Assembly (NCBI RefSeq): GCF_042852765.1
Contig: NZ_AP031414.1
DNA from: Schaedlerella glycyrrhizinilytica_A
Lineage (GTDB): Bacteria > Bacillota > Clostridia > Lachnospirales > Lachnospiraceae
Strand: one strand, 5' to 3'
DNA length: 64,000 nucleotides
This document shows positions 7,993 to 17,223 of this stretch, piece by piece (positions within the stretch are counted from its first letter, which is position 1; each line of letters begins with the position of its first letter). Position numbers and translations under genes: made by a program. The notes under the pieces are model-generated. The model searched no databases, had not been told where the DNA came from, and worked only from the letters and a program-made list of their open reading frames with translations.

Positions 7993-8763
7993 CTATATCC
8001 GCTCCACCCAGCTTCTAACTGCCGCTTCCAGAAATGCCGCGCATCCCTCCACTTCTTTATCATAATAAAGACGGAACCGTTCATCACAGATATACATATC
8101 AGCGATCGCTGCATGCGCTTCTTTCGTATACTGCTTCCATGTCTTTCCAAGCCATTCTTTATGAAGCAGCACGATGCGCTTTCCCCTCTCACTTTCCGGA
8201 GTCTCGCCTGCCAAAACCGCTTCTTTCAGCTGGATCTTGATCTCTTCTCCGAGATTTTGAAATCTCTCCCAGTCTTCTTCCGACATATCCAGCACTTTTC
8301 TGTTTGCCGCATCCAACTCTTCATCTCCGTATTTCTCCCTTATCTCCGCTCCGTACCTTTCTTCATTTCCCTTCACTACACGTTCTTTAAACGCCTGAAA
8401 TCGCTCTTTATCACTCATTTCACATTCTCCTTTCATTGACCGGATCGTCTGCTCCACTGTCCGGATCAGAGACTCCACATGTGTCTTCTGTTCCTCCAGT
8501 TCCCGGAGATGTTCCTTAAGCGCACGCATAATATCAAAATCATCCTGATACAGGATCTTCCAGATCTGTTTCAGATCAAATCCGCGCTCTCTGTAAAACA
8601 AAATCTGCTGCAGAAGCGCCAGCTCACGCTCTCCATAATAGCGATATCCCGCTTCACTGATTTCTGACGGTTTCAGAAGACCGATCTCATCATAATACCG
8701 CAGAGTGCGTGCACTCACTCCCGCCAGTTCCGATAATTTCCGAATACTATACTTCAGCTTCAC
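7993..8763 (-). CDS. MerR-family regulator with TipAS ligand-binding domain
   Basis: A 256-residue regulator. Residues 5-75 are a MerR winged helix (LSELAGVSARTLRYYDEIGLL), residues 80-115 a coiled-coil dimer helix, and residues 130-250 resemble the TipAS domain that binds thiopeptide and other drugs. MerR proteins twist promoters that have a 19-20 base spacer; exactly such a promoter with a dyad lies upstream (8831-8861), so autoregulation is likely. The start is GTG, with AAGGAG 8 bases before it. The gene follows the Bce-like permease, so it may sense an antimicrobial compound. The ligand is not known. Confidence 0.9.
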   Translation of the reverse strand: MKLKYSIRKLSELAGVSARTLRYYDEIGLLKPSEISEAGYRYYGERELALLQQILFYRERGFDLKQIWKILYQDDFDIMRALKEHLRELEEQKTHVESLIRTVEQTIRSMKGECEMSDKERFQAFKERVVKGNEERYGAEIREKYGDEELDAANRKVLDMSEEDWERFQNLGEEIKIQLKEAVLAGETPESERGKRIVLLHKEWLGKTWKQYTKEAHAAIADMYICDERFRLYYDKEVEGCAAFLEAAVRSWVERI

Positions 8764-8793
8764 GTTCTCATCTCCTTTTCAACATACCTTAAA

Positions 8794-8821
8794 CCGATAG
8801 CTGCGCGCGATTTCCTATCGG
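8794..8821 (-). other. Hairpin in the merR leader
   Basis: CCGATAG (8794-8800) and CTATCGG (8815-8821) are a perfect 7-base inverted repeat with a 14-base loop. It lies between the promoter and the GTG start of merR, so it would be transcribed as a leader hairpin. Confidence 0.4.
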
Positions 8822-8830
8822 CTTGAAATC

Positions 8831-8861
8831 AGCATATCACTTGACGTTACGTCAAAGTCAA
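8831..8861 (-). promoter_or_regulatory. MerR-type promoter with 19-base spacer and dyad operator
   Basis: Reading the minus strand, TTGACT (8856-8861) and TATGCT (8831-8836) are separated by 19 bases instead of 17. The spacer contains TTGACGTNACGTCAA (8841-8855), two perfect 7-base arms around one base. This is the classical architecture of promoters activated by MerR proteins and supports autoregulation. Confidence 0.8.
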
Positions 8862-8888
8862 GAAAGTTTTTACAAGTTTTTTCCTCAT

Positions 8889-11096
8889 TTATTCGATATT
8901 CTTTTGAAACAAAATCCATGTCACACCAAAATAACAGAAAAGCAACGCCAAAAGTACACCTACCGTCACACCGATCTGACGGATCAACTCTGCAGATCCG
9001 ATATAAGCGTCAATCTGTGCGGCGACTGTTCCGATAAAATAAATAAGAAAAACTGCAGAGATCATAAGCGCCGTTCCGATCGGTATCCCAAACCATACGC
9101 CTAATTGTTTTAAAATCAAACGACGGATTTCTTTCCTTTCCACACCGAGTTTCAAAAGTACGCCAAACCGGTATTTATAATGTGCCGCATCCAAAAGCTG
9201 CTGAAGCGAAAGTATCGTCAGACAGATTACCATCAAAACGATGGCTCCGTAGATCATCATCGCTTTCATCAGAAAATTACTTGCGATCGTACTGTTGACC
9301 TGCAGTGTCTTTAAGCGGATATAATAATTCATCCCCTCTCCTGATATGGGTTCTTCCGGATAAAGCTCTGTAAACAGTGCTTCCAGTTTTTTCGCCTGTT
9401 CAAACGTCACCGTCTCTTTCGTCTGGATATAACGGTTCTGTCCGACAGACAGCAAACGGTCACAGACAGCATCCGGAAATATATAAATGACATTCGTGTA
9501 GGAGTTATAGACGGTCTCACCGATCGCATCCTGATAGACCGCATTCTCTGCCAACTTCAAAGTTCCCGCATCTGTCTGCACTTCCCGGTGTTCCATAACA
9601 AATGCCTCCCGTTCTTCTTCGGTCGCAACAGTCTGCCACTGCATTGCAAATCCTCCGTCGTCAAGACGGATCTCGGGAAATCCGACCATTTCCCGAACCG
9701 CATTATAATCGGAAAGCGCCATTGCCGTCACGGGAAATTCCCACTTCACTCTGTCATGAAATGTATTCCGTTCCGGAAGATATAACGAGAACAGACAGTC
9801 ATGTGTTGTCTCGATTTCATTTTCCTCTAAAAAATCCGTCACATTTTCATACCCGGTCTCTTTTATCTGTGATTCATCGGTTGTATCATTGTAGCGGCTG
9901 CTGATCTGAATATCATACAAAGATCTGATGTCCAAATATCCCAATGCCCATTCACTCAGCACGATCGAAGAAATAAACAGTACGATCGATAATACAAGCG
10001 TCAGGCAGATCAACGTCATTGTCTTCGTAGTTGTACGCAGTTTGGACAGGATCTGCCCGAAGAAAAATAAATTCGTCCCCGCATATTTACAATGGGGAAA
10101 ATGTTCTTTCCAGACTGTGATCATACTTCCTGCAAGATACATCAACGCACAGACCAAAAAGATCAGATTTGCCAACAGAAACATCATAAATTCATTTAAT
10201 GCCCCCGCCCCTCCGAAAAAGACAAAATTCTGCTGCATTTTCGGAACGCATGCTACGGTCACGATGTGAATGATCGAGCATATCATCGAATATACAACCG
10301 CTTTTTGCAGACGCTTCCGGAACAGAAAAATGCCGTTTCCGAGCAACATCATCCCCGGCACAAATGCGATCCCAAGGAAAACAAGTTTTGCCGGAAAGAT
10401 CAGACGCGGATCATAGTAAAAATAAACTTTCCGGATTCCGCTGATCAGCGCCCAGATCATGATCACAGCATACATCCCGATTATCACCGGCATAAACCGT
10501 CCTGTTCTCACATCCGCTTCATTTCTCTTTTCTGCCGAAAACAACTCGATCGTTTTACTCTTTTGTAATGTATGCGCGCTTGTAAAGCCGACCACACCAA
10601 AACTCAGCGCAAAAAATCCGACGGTCCACAAAACGGTATCAGGAAACAACGTCCAGACCAGTTCATACTCTTTCCCGTAAGAATCCATTACCATCGCCGT
10701 AATAAACTGGGAACCAAACGCACCGAGCACGATTCCGAAAACAAGCGCGATCATTCCCATAAAAAACGTCTCCGCAAAAAACATACCGGCGATCGCTCGT
10801 TGTTCCATTCCAAGTACAGCCTGTACCGCAAATTCTTTCGAGCGGCTCTTCAACATATAACGGCTGACAAACCGGATCAAAAACAATAAAAGAAGCGCGA
10901 CCGCACACACTGCCAGCTTCATACCGTCACTGAGCATTGTAAAATCATATTCCGCACCGATCGGCGGATCGTAATCATTGCTTGAGATAGACAAAAACGC
11001 ATAAAACAACGTTACGCACACGGTCATGGTCACCAGATAGATCAGATAATCTTTGACGGAACGTTTCATATTTTTAAAGATCAGTCTTGCATACAT
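8889..11096 (-). CDS. Bce-type ABC transporter permease (FtsX-like)
   Basis: A 735-residue membrane protein. About four segments lie in the first 230 residues, further hydrophobic segments follow to about residue 390, then a large extracytoplasmic region (about 395-600), and finally FtsX-like segments near the C terminus. This matches BceB/VraG-type permeases that handle or sense cell-wall-active peptides such as bacitracin, nisin and lantibiotics. The start overlaps the ATPase end by 23 bases, so the two are translated together. A two-component system with a short-loop kinase is encoded upstream, as in other Bce modules. The peptide specificity cannot be read from sequence. Confidence 0.87.
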   Translation of the reverse strand: MYARLIFKNMKRSVKDYLIYLVTMTVCVTLFYAFLSISSNDYDPPIGAEYDFTMLSDGMKLAVCAVALLLLFLIRFVSRYMLKSRSKEFAVQAVLGMEQRAIAGMFFAETFFMGMIALVFGIVLGAFGSQFITAMVMDSYGKEYELVWTLFPDTVLWTVGFFALSFGVVGFTSAHTLQKSKTIELFSAEKRNEADVRTGRFMPVIIGMYAVIMIWALISGIRKVYFYYDPRLIFPAKLVFLGIAFVPGMMLLGNGIFLFRKRLQKAVVYSMICSIIHIVTVACVPKMQQNFVFFGGAGALNEFMMFLLANLIFLVCALMYLAGSMITVWKEHFPHCKYAGTNLFFFGQILSKLRTTTKTMTLICLTLVLSIVLFISSIVLSEWALGYLDIRSLYDIQISSRYNDTTDESQIKETGYENVTDFLEENEIETTHDCLFSLYLPERNTFHDRVKWEFPVTAMALSDYNAVREMVGFPEIRLDDGGFAMQWQTVATEEEREAFVMEHREVQTDAGTLKLAENAVYQDAIGETVYNSYTNVIYIFPDAVCDRLLSVGQNRYIQTKETVTFEQAKKLEALFTELYPEEPISGEGMNYYIRLKTLQVNSTIASNFLMKAMMIYGAIVLMVICLTILSLQQLLDAAHYKYRFGVLLKLGVERKEIRRLILKQLGVWFGIPIGTALMISAVFLIYFIGTVAAQIDAYIGSAELIRQIGVTVGVLLALLFCYFGVTWILFQKNIE

Positions 11097-11853
11097 TTGT
11101 CTGTCCGCCTCCCATCATCGTAAGTACATTTAAAATCTTTTCAAAAAATACTTTGCGGGAGTCGTTCCCTTTCTGAAGCTCCGTAAAAATCATGCCGTCG
11201 CGCAAAAACAGGATCCGCTCTGCATAACTCGCTGTCATCGCATCATGTGTGACCACCAGGAGCGTCGCCCCGAGATGTTCGTTCATCCCCTGCATCGTCG
11301 CCAGCAGCATCTGCGCCGAATGGCTGTCCAGCGCCCCGGTCGGCTCATCTGCAAGGATCAGCTTTGGCCGATGGATGATCGCTCTGGCGCAGGCGCATCT
11401 CTGCTTCTGTCCTCCGGAAACCTGATACGGATATTTCTCCAATATGTCGGTTATTTTTAAAATCTGTGCAATATTCTGCACCCTTGCCTTGATCTCTTTC
11501 GCGGGAACATGGTTGATCGTAAGCGCCAGCGAAACATTTTCTTCGATCGTCAGCGTATCTAAAAGCTGAAAATCCTGAAAGATAAATCCGAGATTTTCCC
11601 GTCGGAATCGTGCGATCTCTTTAGGATGGATTTCCGTAACGTCCGTTCCGTCCAGATAAATATGTCCGGCGCTCACCGTATCGATCGTGGAAATACAGTT
11701 CAGCATCGTTGTTTTTCCCGAACCGGACGCTCCCATGATCCCGAGAAATTCCCCCTCCATCACCGAAAAATCAATATCCCGGATCGCTCTTGTTACATTT
11801 CCCTCATTTCCGTAATATTTCTGAATATGATCCAGTTTTAATAATTCTTTCAT
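11074..11853 (-). CDS. Bce-type ABC transporter ATP-binding protein
   Basis: A 259-residue ABC ATPase of the MacB/LolD/BceA group. Walker A is GASGSGKTT, the signature VSGGQKQR and Walker B LILADEPTGALD. With the overlapping permease it forms an ATP-driven resistance or flux-sensing module in the membrane. The start at 11853 (MKELLKLDHIQ) is chosen because AAAGGAG lies 11 bases upstream; an ATG-proximal frame 10 codons further out has no ribosome site. Confidence 0.92.
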   Translation of the reverse strand: MKELLKLDHIQKYYGNEGNVTRAIRDIDFSVMEGEFLGIMGASGSGKTTMLNCISTIDTVSAGHIYLDGTDVTEIHPKEIARFRRENLGFIFQDFQLLDTLTIEENVSLALTINHVPAKEIKARVQNIAQILKITDILEKYPYQVSGGQKQRCACARAIIHRPKLILADEPTGALDSHSAQMLLATMQGMNEHLGATLLVVTHDAMTASYAERILFLRDGMIFTELQKGNDSRKVFFEKILNVLTMMGGGQTNVCKTDL

Positions 11854-11965
11854 ATATTCATCCACTCCTTTGCCTTGATACAATGATCATAATCAATTTT
11901 TCCGCTCAGTTGTATCAACTTTTCTAACAAAGTTCTAACGAAAATGTAAGAAAAACAATTCTCTT

Positions 11966-13171
11966 CTACGCTTTTTCAACTTTCCCATTTTGATTGCGGA
12001 ATGTCTGCGGCGTCATCCCCGTATATTTTTTAAATGTACGATAAAAATGGGACAGATCATAAAAGCTGAGTCTTTTTGTGATCTCCCCGACCGGAACGCC
12101 GGAACGCATCATCATCTTGGACTCTTCAATCTTTCGCCTGTTGATATATTCGTTCATCGACATCCCCATCTCTTCTTTAAATTTACGGCGCAGAGCGCTT
12201 TCCGACAAATAAAACTGTTTTGCCAGATCGGAGATACGGATATTCTCATAGATTTTCAAATTGATATACTGCAAAACACAGCGGATCAGCGACGATTTGC
12301 TGCGATTCGCCACTCCGTGCAGTTCTTTTGTAAAATGTATGATCGCACTGTCCCGAACTGCCAGAACTCCCATAAAATCAGTCTCATCCTCTACTTTCCG
12401 CGCATAATAATTCCGAAGCCGGATCACCGATAAGATATCCTTTCCGACCTGGATCGCCAGAGAAGATAATTTTTCCAGGATCATGATCGTATAATTTTTT
12501 TCCGTCCGCAAAGAATTGCTCGTCAAAAGCGGCAGAACACTTGTCCCAAGCTCCGCGATCCCTTGTTTCAGCACTTCCGTATCTCCCTGGCTCACCAGAT
12601 TCATGATCTTATTTTCATAATAAAACAGATATTTCTCTCTCCTGAAAAAATATCCGCCGCCCCGCTCTCTCATCTCCTGAGCCAATTCCAACTGATTCTT
12701 TCCCACCTGCCGGTGAAGTGTTTTTGAATAAGCTTCTTCCAAATTCAGACCAAACAGAAAATCCAATAAGATCATATAATCCCGCATATCTCCCAACGGA
12801 TAAAACGGCAGTGCAGAATAATATTTCCAGCATTCTTCTTCACTTAAAATCTTCCGGTTTTCTTTGCTGAGATTTTCATATACAAGTGAAAACGAATTCC
12901 TCGGAACCTGATTGATCCGAAATGCACCGATCATGATCTTTACTTCCTTATAATAAAAGCAGAGAAACAATTCATTCAGCATCCCACTGTAAAATTCAAT
13001 CTCCCCCGCTGAAATTTCATTTCGGCGAAATTCATATGTAACCGGCTGTTTGTAAATGGAAATATACTCTTTTAATACCTTATCCGTGCTTCTTTCCAAC
13101 ACCCTGACCGGCATCTTCAGCATTGCATGCAGCGCTTTGATCTTCTTTAAATCCTGTTCTGACAAATTCAT
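11966..13171 (-). CDS. AraC-family transcriptional regulator inside the Bce-like locus
   Basis: A 401-residue protein with an AraC/XylS DNA-binding domain at about residues 290-395 (ISDLAKQFYLSESALRRKFK and the second helix-turn-helix LSFYDLSHFYRTFKKYTGMTP). The N-terminal 280 residues are not recognised; they contain no cupin motif I can identify, and the length resembles the GAF-like or YesN-like accessory domains of Lachnospiraceae AraC proteins. It sits between the response regulator and the transporter, an unusual extra regulator for a Bce module. It may link the transporter to a second signal. The family is firm, the role inferred. Confidence 0.88.
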   Translation of the reverse strand: MNLSEQDLKKIKALHAMLKMPVRVLERSTDKVLKEYISIYKQPVTYEFRRNEISAGEIEFYSGMLNELFLCFYYKEVKIMIGAFRINQVPRNSFSLVYENLSKENRKILSEEECWKYYSALPFYPLGDMRDYMILLDFLFGLNLEEAYSKTLHRQVGKNQLELAQEMRERGGGYFFRREKYLFYYENKIMNLVSQGDTEVLKQGIAELGTSVLPLLTSNSLRTEKNYTIMILEKLSSLAIQVGKDILSVIRLRNYYARKVEDETDFMGVLAVRDSAIIHFTKELHGVANRSKSSLIRCVLQYINLKIYENIRISDLAKQFYLSESALRRKFKEEMGMSMNEYINRRKIEESKMMMRSGVPVGEITKRLSFYDLSHFYRTFKKYTGMTPQTFRNQNGKVEKA

Positions 13172-13292
13172 ATTTCAACGACTCCTTCCCTGTTCTTTCC
13201 TGTTTTATACCTTTTTTATTCTATTGGTACTTGGAAAATATAGCCATACCAACACAGAAAACAAGTTGTTTTGTACAAATTTTATTTTTCTT

Positions 13293-13961
13293 TTACAGTG
13301 TATATCCCTGCCTGTGTTTTGTCTTTATAAAGTCTTTCACTCCGATCGCGGAAAGCTTTTCCCGAATGCGCCCGATATTTACACTCAACGCATTGTCATC
13401 AATATACAATCGATTATCCCACAAATATTCGATCAGATCTGCCCTGCTGCAGATTTCTCCCGCATGAGAAAACAGATAATACATGATCTTCCATTCATTT
13501 TTTGTCAATTCCGTTTCCTGTCCGTTCGCTTCGAGCTTTCCGCTTTCTATATGAAGAGAAACTCCGTTGTAAGTCATCCGGTTGTTCTTTGAACCGGGAT
13601 AAGCACGTTTTAGAAGAGAATCTATCTTTGCAAGCAGGATCGCCGTATGGTACGGTTTTGTAATAAAGGCGTCCCCGCCGAGCATAATGCTGTTCAGTTC
13701 ATCCATATCGCTGTCCAAGCTTGTGACGAAAACGATCGGAACCTGTGAAAAAGCCCGGATTTCCGAACAGATCGTAAATCCATTTTCCTCCGGCAGTCTG
13801 ATATCCAGCAAAATAAGATGTGGCTGCAGTTTTTTGACCTGCCCTGCCACACCCGTAAAATCTTCGATCACAAAGACATGATATCCGTTTCCCTCCAAAA
13901 GGATCCGCAGTTCCTTTCGGATGACCGGATCATCTTCTATGATTAAAATTTCAGCATTCAT
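13293..13961 (-). CDS. OmpR-family response regulator, BceR-like
   Basis: A 222-residue response regulator. The receiver domain spans residues 3-115, with the phosphoacceptor Asp in LILLDIRLPEENG, followed by a winged-helix DNA-binding domain at 125-220 (ELTKNEWKIMYYLFSHAGE). It overlaps the kinase gene by 11 bases. By family analogy it activates the bceAB-like transporter genes downstream when cell-wall-active peptides are present. Confidence 0.93.
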   Translation of the reverse strand: MNAEILIIEDDPVIRKELRILLEGNGYHVFVIEDFTGVAGQVKKLQPHLILLDIRLPEENGFTICSEIRAFSQVPIVFVTSLDSDMDELNSIMLGGDAFITKPYHTAILLAKIDSLLKRAYPGSKNNRMTYNGVSLHIESGKLEANGQETELTKNEWKIMYYLFSHAGEICSRADLIEYLWDNRLYIDDNALSVNIGRIREKLSAIGVKDFIKTKHRQGYTL

Positions 13962-15003
13962 CTTCTCTTTCTCCGTTCTTGCTTTTCATGCTTTTTTGCA
14001 GCTCCCATGTAAAATGATTCATCTGGAATGCGAGCCGTACGGTAGTTCCCTCTTCCCCGGATTTGACGTCGATTCCAATCCCAAGTTTATCGCAAAGCCG
14101 TTTGCAAAGATATAATCCGATCCCGGTTGCATTTTGCCGGATCCGCCCGTTTTGTCCTGTAAACCCTTTCTCGAAAATACGCGGCAGATCATTTGCAGAA
14201 ATCCCGACTCCATGATCTTCCACATACAGAAAAATCTGATCTGTCATTTTTTCCGCATAAAAATGAAGATAAGGCTGGTCGTTCCGATATTTTACTGCAT
14301 TGACGATCAGCTGGTTTAAAATAAAGCGAATCCACTTTTCGTCGGAGCAGACAGTCACATCACTTTCTTCGGTCTCGATTGCCGCTTTATTCTGCATGAG
14401 GAAATATTTATTGTCGCCGATCGCCTGATGGATCACATCGAAAAGGCGGATTTCCCGGACGGAATAATCTTTTTCCGTATGTTCGCTCCGCGCATAATAA
14501 AGCGCCTGTTCCGTATATCGATCCGTCTGCTCGATCTCCGTCATCAATTCTCTTGTAAATTCCGACTTATGATTTTCACACAACAGTTTCATCGCTGTGA
14601 TCGGCGTCTTGATCTCATGGATCCATTGTTCGATATACTCCCGGTACTCCTGCCGGTCTCTTTTCACGTCTCCGATCTGTTCCAGCATCGATTTGGACGC
14701 CATTTTAAAAAGCCGGATATAGACTTCCTCCTCCGCGCCTGCCGTCCGGGGAAGCATCTCCGCCAGCAGATACCGTTCGTCCAGATTTTTCGCAAGTTCC
14801 AATAATTGATCCAGTTTTCTTTTTCGCCGCCAACACAAAACCGACAGATATACGAACAAACTCAAGATCCACACAAGCAGGATCAAAGCAACGCTATCCG
14901 GACTGTTGCCGACCAACAGCAAAAACACAGACAGTAAAACCATCCCGACGCCATTTATGACCAAAACCGGGATCCTATCTTTCCAATATTTTCTTCTGCT
15001 CAT
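13951..15003 (-). CDS. Intramembrane-sensing histidine kinase, BceS-like
   Basis: A 350-residue kinase. Two hydrophobic segments near residues 10-50 are joined by a very short outer loop (GNSPDS), typical of kinases that sense through their ABC transporter and not through an outer domain. The phospho-acceptor His is in WIHEIKTPITAMK; the ATPase domain has GVGISANDLPRIF and GIGLYLCK. The start at 15003 has GGGGAGG upstream; the longer frame to 15111 would add a non-homologous N terminus. It is the first gene of the locus. Confidence 0.92.
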   Translation of the reverse strand: MSRRKYWKDRIPVLVINGVGMVLLSVFLLLVGNSPDSVALILLVWILSLFVYLSVLCWRRKRKLDQLLELAKNLDERYLLAEMLPRTAGAEEEVYIRLFKMASKSMLEQIGDVKRDRQEYREYIEQWIHEIKTPITAMKLLCENHKSEFTRELMTEIEQTDRYTEQALYYARSEHTEKDYSVREIRLFDVIHQAIGDNKYFLMQNKAAIETEESDVTVCSDEKWIRFILNQLIVNAVKYRNDQPYLHFYAEKMTDQIFLYVEDHGVGISANDLPRIFEKGFTGQNGRIRQNATGIGLYLCKRLCDKLGIGIDVKSGEEGTTVRLAFQMNHFTWELQKSMKSKNGEREDEC

Positions 15004-15186
15004 ATCCTGCCTCCCCTGCCGTTTCTTTTTCACGTTTCTATCTGATTTTTCAGATTGAGGAAATAACCAAACAGCGGTGTAAGAAAATCTCTTCTCCTGC
15101 ACCGCTGTCAAATTATGTTTTTATATGAGAAAATCCACTACATCACCAATCGCAATATTCTATATACCCCAACCTGACATCCTGTC

Positions 15187-16422
15187 CTAGCACAATGGAT
15201 ATTTGGCAGTCAGCTCTGCGACCAGCTCCTTTGCTTTTTCCACATTTTCTTCGCTTTCGATCACAAGCGCAATGATCTCCGCGATCTTCTCCATATCTTC
15301 TTCGACCATTCCGCGGCTTGTCACTGCAGGAGTTCCGAGTCTGACGCCGCTCGTTACAAACGGGGAACGCGGATCATTCGGGATCGTGTTTTTATTCGCC
15401 GTGATATGCGCATCATCCAGACGTTTTTCCAACTCTTTTCCGCTAAGTTCTGTTCCTGTCAGATCGACAAGCATCAGGTGGTTGTCCGTATCACCCGATA
15501 CGATCTTCACACCACGTGCCTTTAATGCATTGCAAAGCGCTTTCGCATTCTTCACAACCTGTTCCATATATGCTTTGTATTCCGGCTGCAGCGCCTCTTT
15601 GAAACAAACTGCTTTCGCCGCGATCACATGCATCAGCGGACCTCCCTGGATTCCCGGGAACACTGCTTTATTGAAATTGAACTTTTTGTTCATCTCTTCA
15701 CTGCACATGATCATGCCTCCCCGTGGACCGCGCAGCGTCTTGTGGGTCGTTGTCGTCGTCACATGTGCATAGGGAATCGGACTCGGATGCAGACCTGTCG
15801 CAACAAGTCCGGCAATATGCGCAATATCCACCATAAGATAAGCGCCGACCTCATCTGCGATCTCGCGGAATCGCTTAAAATCGATCGTCCTCGCATAAGC
15901 GCTTGCTCCCGCTACGATCAATTTCGGCTGATATTCCTTTGCGATCTTTTCCACTTCATCGTAATCGATCACGCCGTCTTCATTCACACCGAAAAAACGA
16001 ACCTGAAAATATTTCCCCGACAGATTCACCGGAGATCCGTGGGTCAGATGTCCGCCGTGATCCAGATTCATCCCCATGATCTTATCTCCCGGTTCCAACA
16101 TCGCAAACATCGCCGCCATATTTGCCTGCGCGCCGGAATGCGGCTGCACATTGACATACTCGCAGCCAAATAATTCTTTTGCACGTTCCCGCGCCAGATC
16201 TTCCACTACATCCACGCACTGACACCCGCCATAGTACCGCTTTCCCGGATATCCCTCCGCATACTTGTTCGTCAACGGACTGCCCATCGCCGCCATCACG
16301 GCTTTGCTGACCCAGTTTTCCGAAGCGATCAGCTCGATATGAGAGTTCTGACGCTCCATCTCTGCCCGGATCGCTCCTGCCACCTCCGGATCTGTCTTTA
16401 CAATCTCATCAAAATCATACAT
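15187..16422 (-). CDS. glyA: Serine hydroxymethyltransferase
   Basis: A 411-residue PLP enzyme, the normal bacterial length. It interconverts serine and glycine and loads the one-carbon unit on tetrahydrofolate. The PLP lysine lies in TTTTHKTLRGPRGG; IELIASENWVSKAV marks the N terminus. The start at 16422 has GGAGGG at a good distance, while the longer frame to 16470 lacks support. A probable promoter on the minus strand has TATGAT at 16509-16514 with an extended -10 TG. The leader was checked for glycine-riboswitch signatures and none was seen. Confidence 0.97.
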   Translation of the reverse strand: MYDFDEIVKTDPEVAGAIRAEMERQNSHIELIASENWVSKAVMAAMGSPLTNKYAEGYPGKRYYGGCQCVDVVEDLARERAKELFGCEYVNVQPHSGAQANMAAMFAMLEPGDKIMGMNLDHGGHLTHGSPVNLSGKYFQVRFFGVNEDGVIDYDEVEKIAKEYQPKLIVAGASAYARTIDFKRFREIADEVGAYLMVDIAHIAGLVATGLHPSPIPYAHVTTTTTHKTLRGPRGGMIMCSEEMNKKFNFNKAVFPGIQGGPLMHVIAAKAVCFKEALQPEYKAYMEQVVKNAKALCNALKARGVKIVSGDTDNHLMLVDLTGTELSGKELEKRLDDAHITANKNTIPNDPRSPFVTSGVRLGTPAVTSRGMVEEDMEKIAEIIALVIESEENVEKAKELVAELTAKYPLC

Positions 16423-16573
16423 TGCACACACCCTCCGTTTCTGTCCTTTTGTGTATCGCTGCACACTCACAAAATAACGATTTTAAAGTTTAATTTGTTT
16501 CTCAGTCTATCATACCATAGGTTGGAAAACAAGACTTTTTTACTTTATCTGATTACCGGATCAGCTTGCAAAA

Positions 16574-16600
16574 GCCTGTAAAACAAAACATTTTACAGGC
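16574..16600. other. Perfect hairpin between the divergent glyA and pgsA-like promoters
   Basis: GCCTGTAAAA (16574-16583) and TTTTACAGGC (16591-16600) form a 10-base perfect stem with a 7-base loop. It lies upstream of both -10 elements (16509-16514 minus, 16633-16638 plus), so it is in neither leader. It may be an operator or a remnant terminator. Confidence 0.4.
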
Positions 16601-16609
16601 TCTCCCGCA

Positions 16610-16638
16610 TAGCTTTTTTTCATCCGAAGTGCTATAAT
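16610..16638 (+). promoter_or_regulatory. Promoter of the pgsA-like gene
   Basis: A consensus TATAAT (16633-16638) is preceded by the extended -10 TG at 16630-16631, which compensates for a poor -35. The expected start is about 25 bases before the GTG-GTT-ATT region that precedes the ATG at 16671. Confidence 0.5.
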
Positions 16639-16670
16639 ACTTCCTATATTTTGAAAGAAAGGGTGTTATT

Positions 16671-17219
16671 ATGAAACGCTTTAATAAAAAGGATTTATTT
16701 ACAATCCCCAATCTGATGGGATATTTCCGTATTCTGCTCATCCCTGTTTTCTGCTATTTCTACATAAAGAAGCAGGCATATCTGCTTGCTGCTGGGATTG
16801 TCCTGATCTCCAGCCTGACCGACCTGTTTGACGGTTATATCGCCCGGAGATTCAATATGGTCACGGAACTCGGAAAAGCACTGGATCCGGTTGCCGACAA
16901 ACTGACTCACGCGGCTCTGGCTCTCTGTCTTACATTCCGCTATCCGCTCATGTGGGCGCTGCTGGCTCTGATGGCAGTCAAAGAGGGATACATGGGGATC
17001 ATGGGACTTTATTTTCTGAAAAGAGGTAAAATGCTGGACGGCGCCATGTGGTTCGGCAAAGTATGCACGGCGCTTTTGTTTGTCGTCCTGCTCGTCCTGT
17101 TTTTCTTCCCGCATCTGCCGCTTGCCGCAGTCAACGCATTGATCCTGATCACGATGGCGGACATGCTCTTTACGCTGTGTATGTACATTCCGGTCTTTCA
17201 CCGGATGCGGAAATCCTGA
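16671..17219 (+). CDS. CDP-alcohol phosphatidyltransferase (PgsA-like)
   Basis: A 182-residue integral membrane enzyme with the family signature D-x2-DG-x2-AR-x8-G-x3-D-x3-D, seen as DLFDGYIARRFN followed by GKALDPVADK. Four to five hydrophobic helices follow. Members move a phosphatidyl group from CDP-diacylglycerol to an alcohol; size and sequence fit phosphatidylglycerophosphate synthase, but another acceptor (such as a cardiolipin-type reaction) is possible. GAAAGAAAGGG lies before the ATG. It converges on polC, with only four bases between the two stop codons and no terminator visible between them. Confidence 0.85.
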   Translation: MKRFNKKDLFTIPNLMGYFRILLIPVFCYFYIKKQAYLLAAGIVLISSLTDLFDGYIARRFNMVTELGKALDPVADKLTHAALALCLTFRYPLMWALLALMAVKEGYMGIMGLYFLKRGKMLDGAMWFGKVCTALLFVVLLVLFFFPHLPLAAVNALILITMADMLFTLCMYIPVFHRMRKS

Positions 17220-17223
17220 TATT

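Noticed and set aside
13224..13252. Inverted repeat TTGGTA...TACCAA upstream of the AraC gene as an operator.
   Set aside because: Arms are only six bases with a 17-base spacer, and no convincing promoter could be placed around them; chance occurrence is likely.
16423..16670. Glycine or other riboswitch upstream of glyA.
   Set aside because: No tandem aptamer pattern; only a promoter-like region and one simple hairpin outside the leader.
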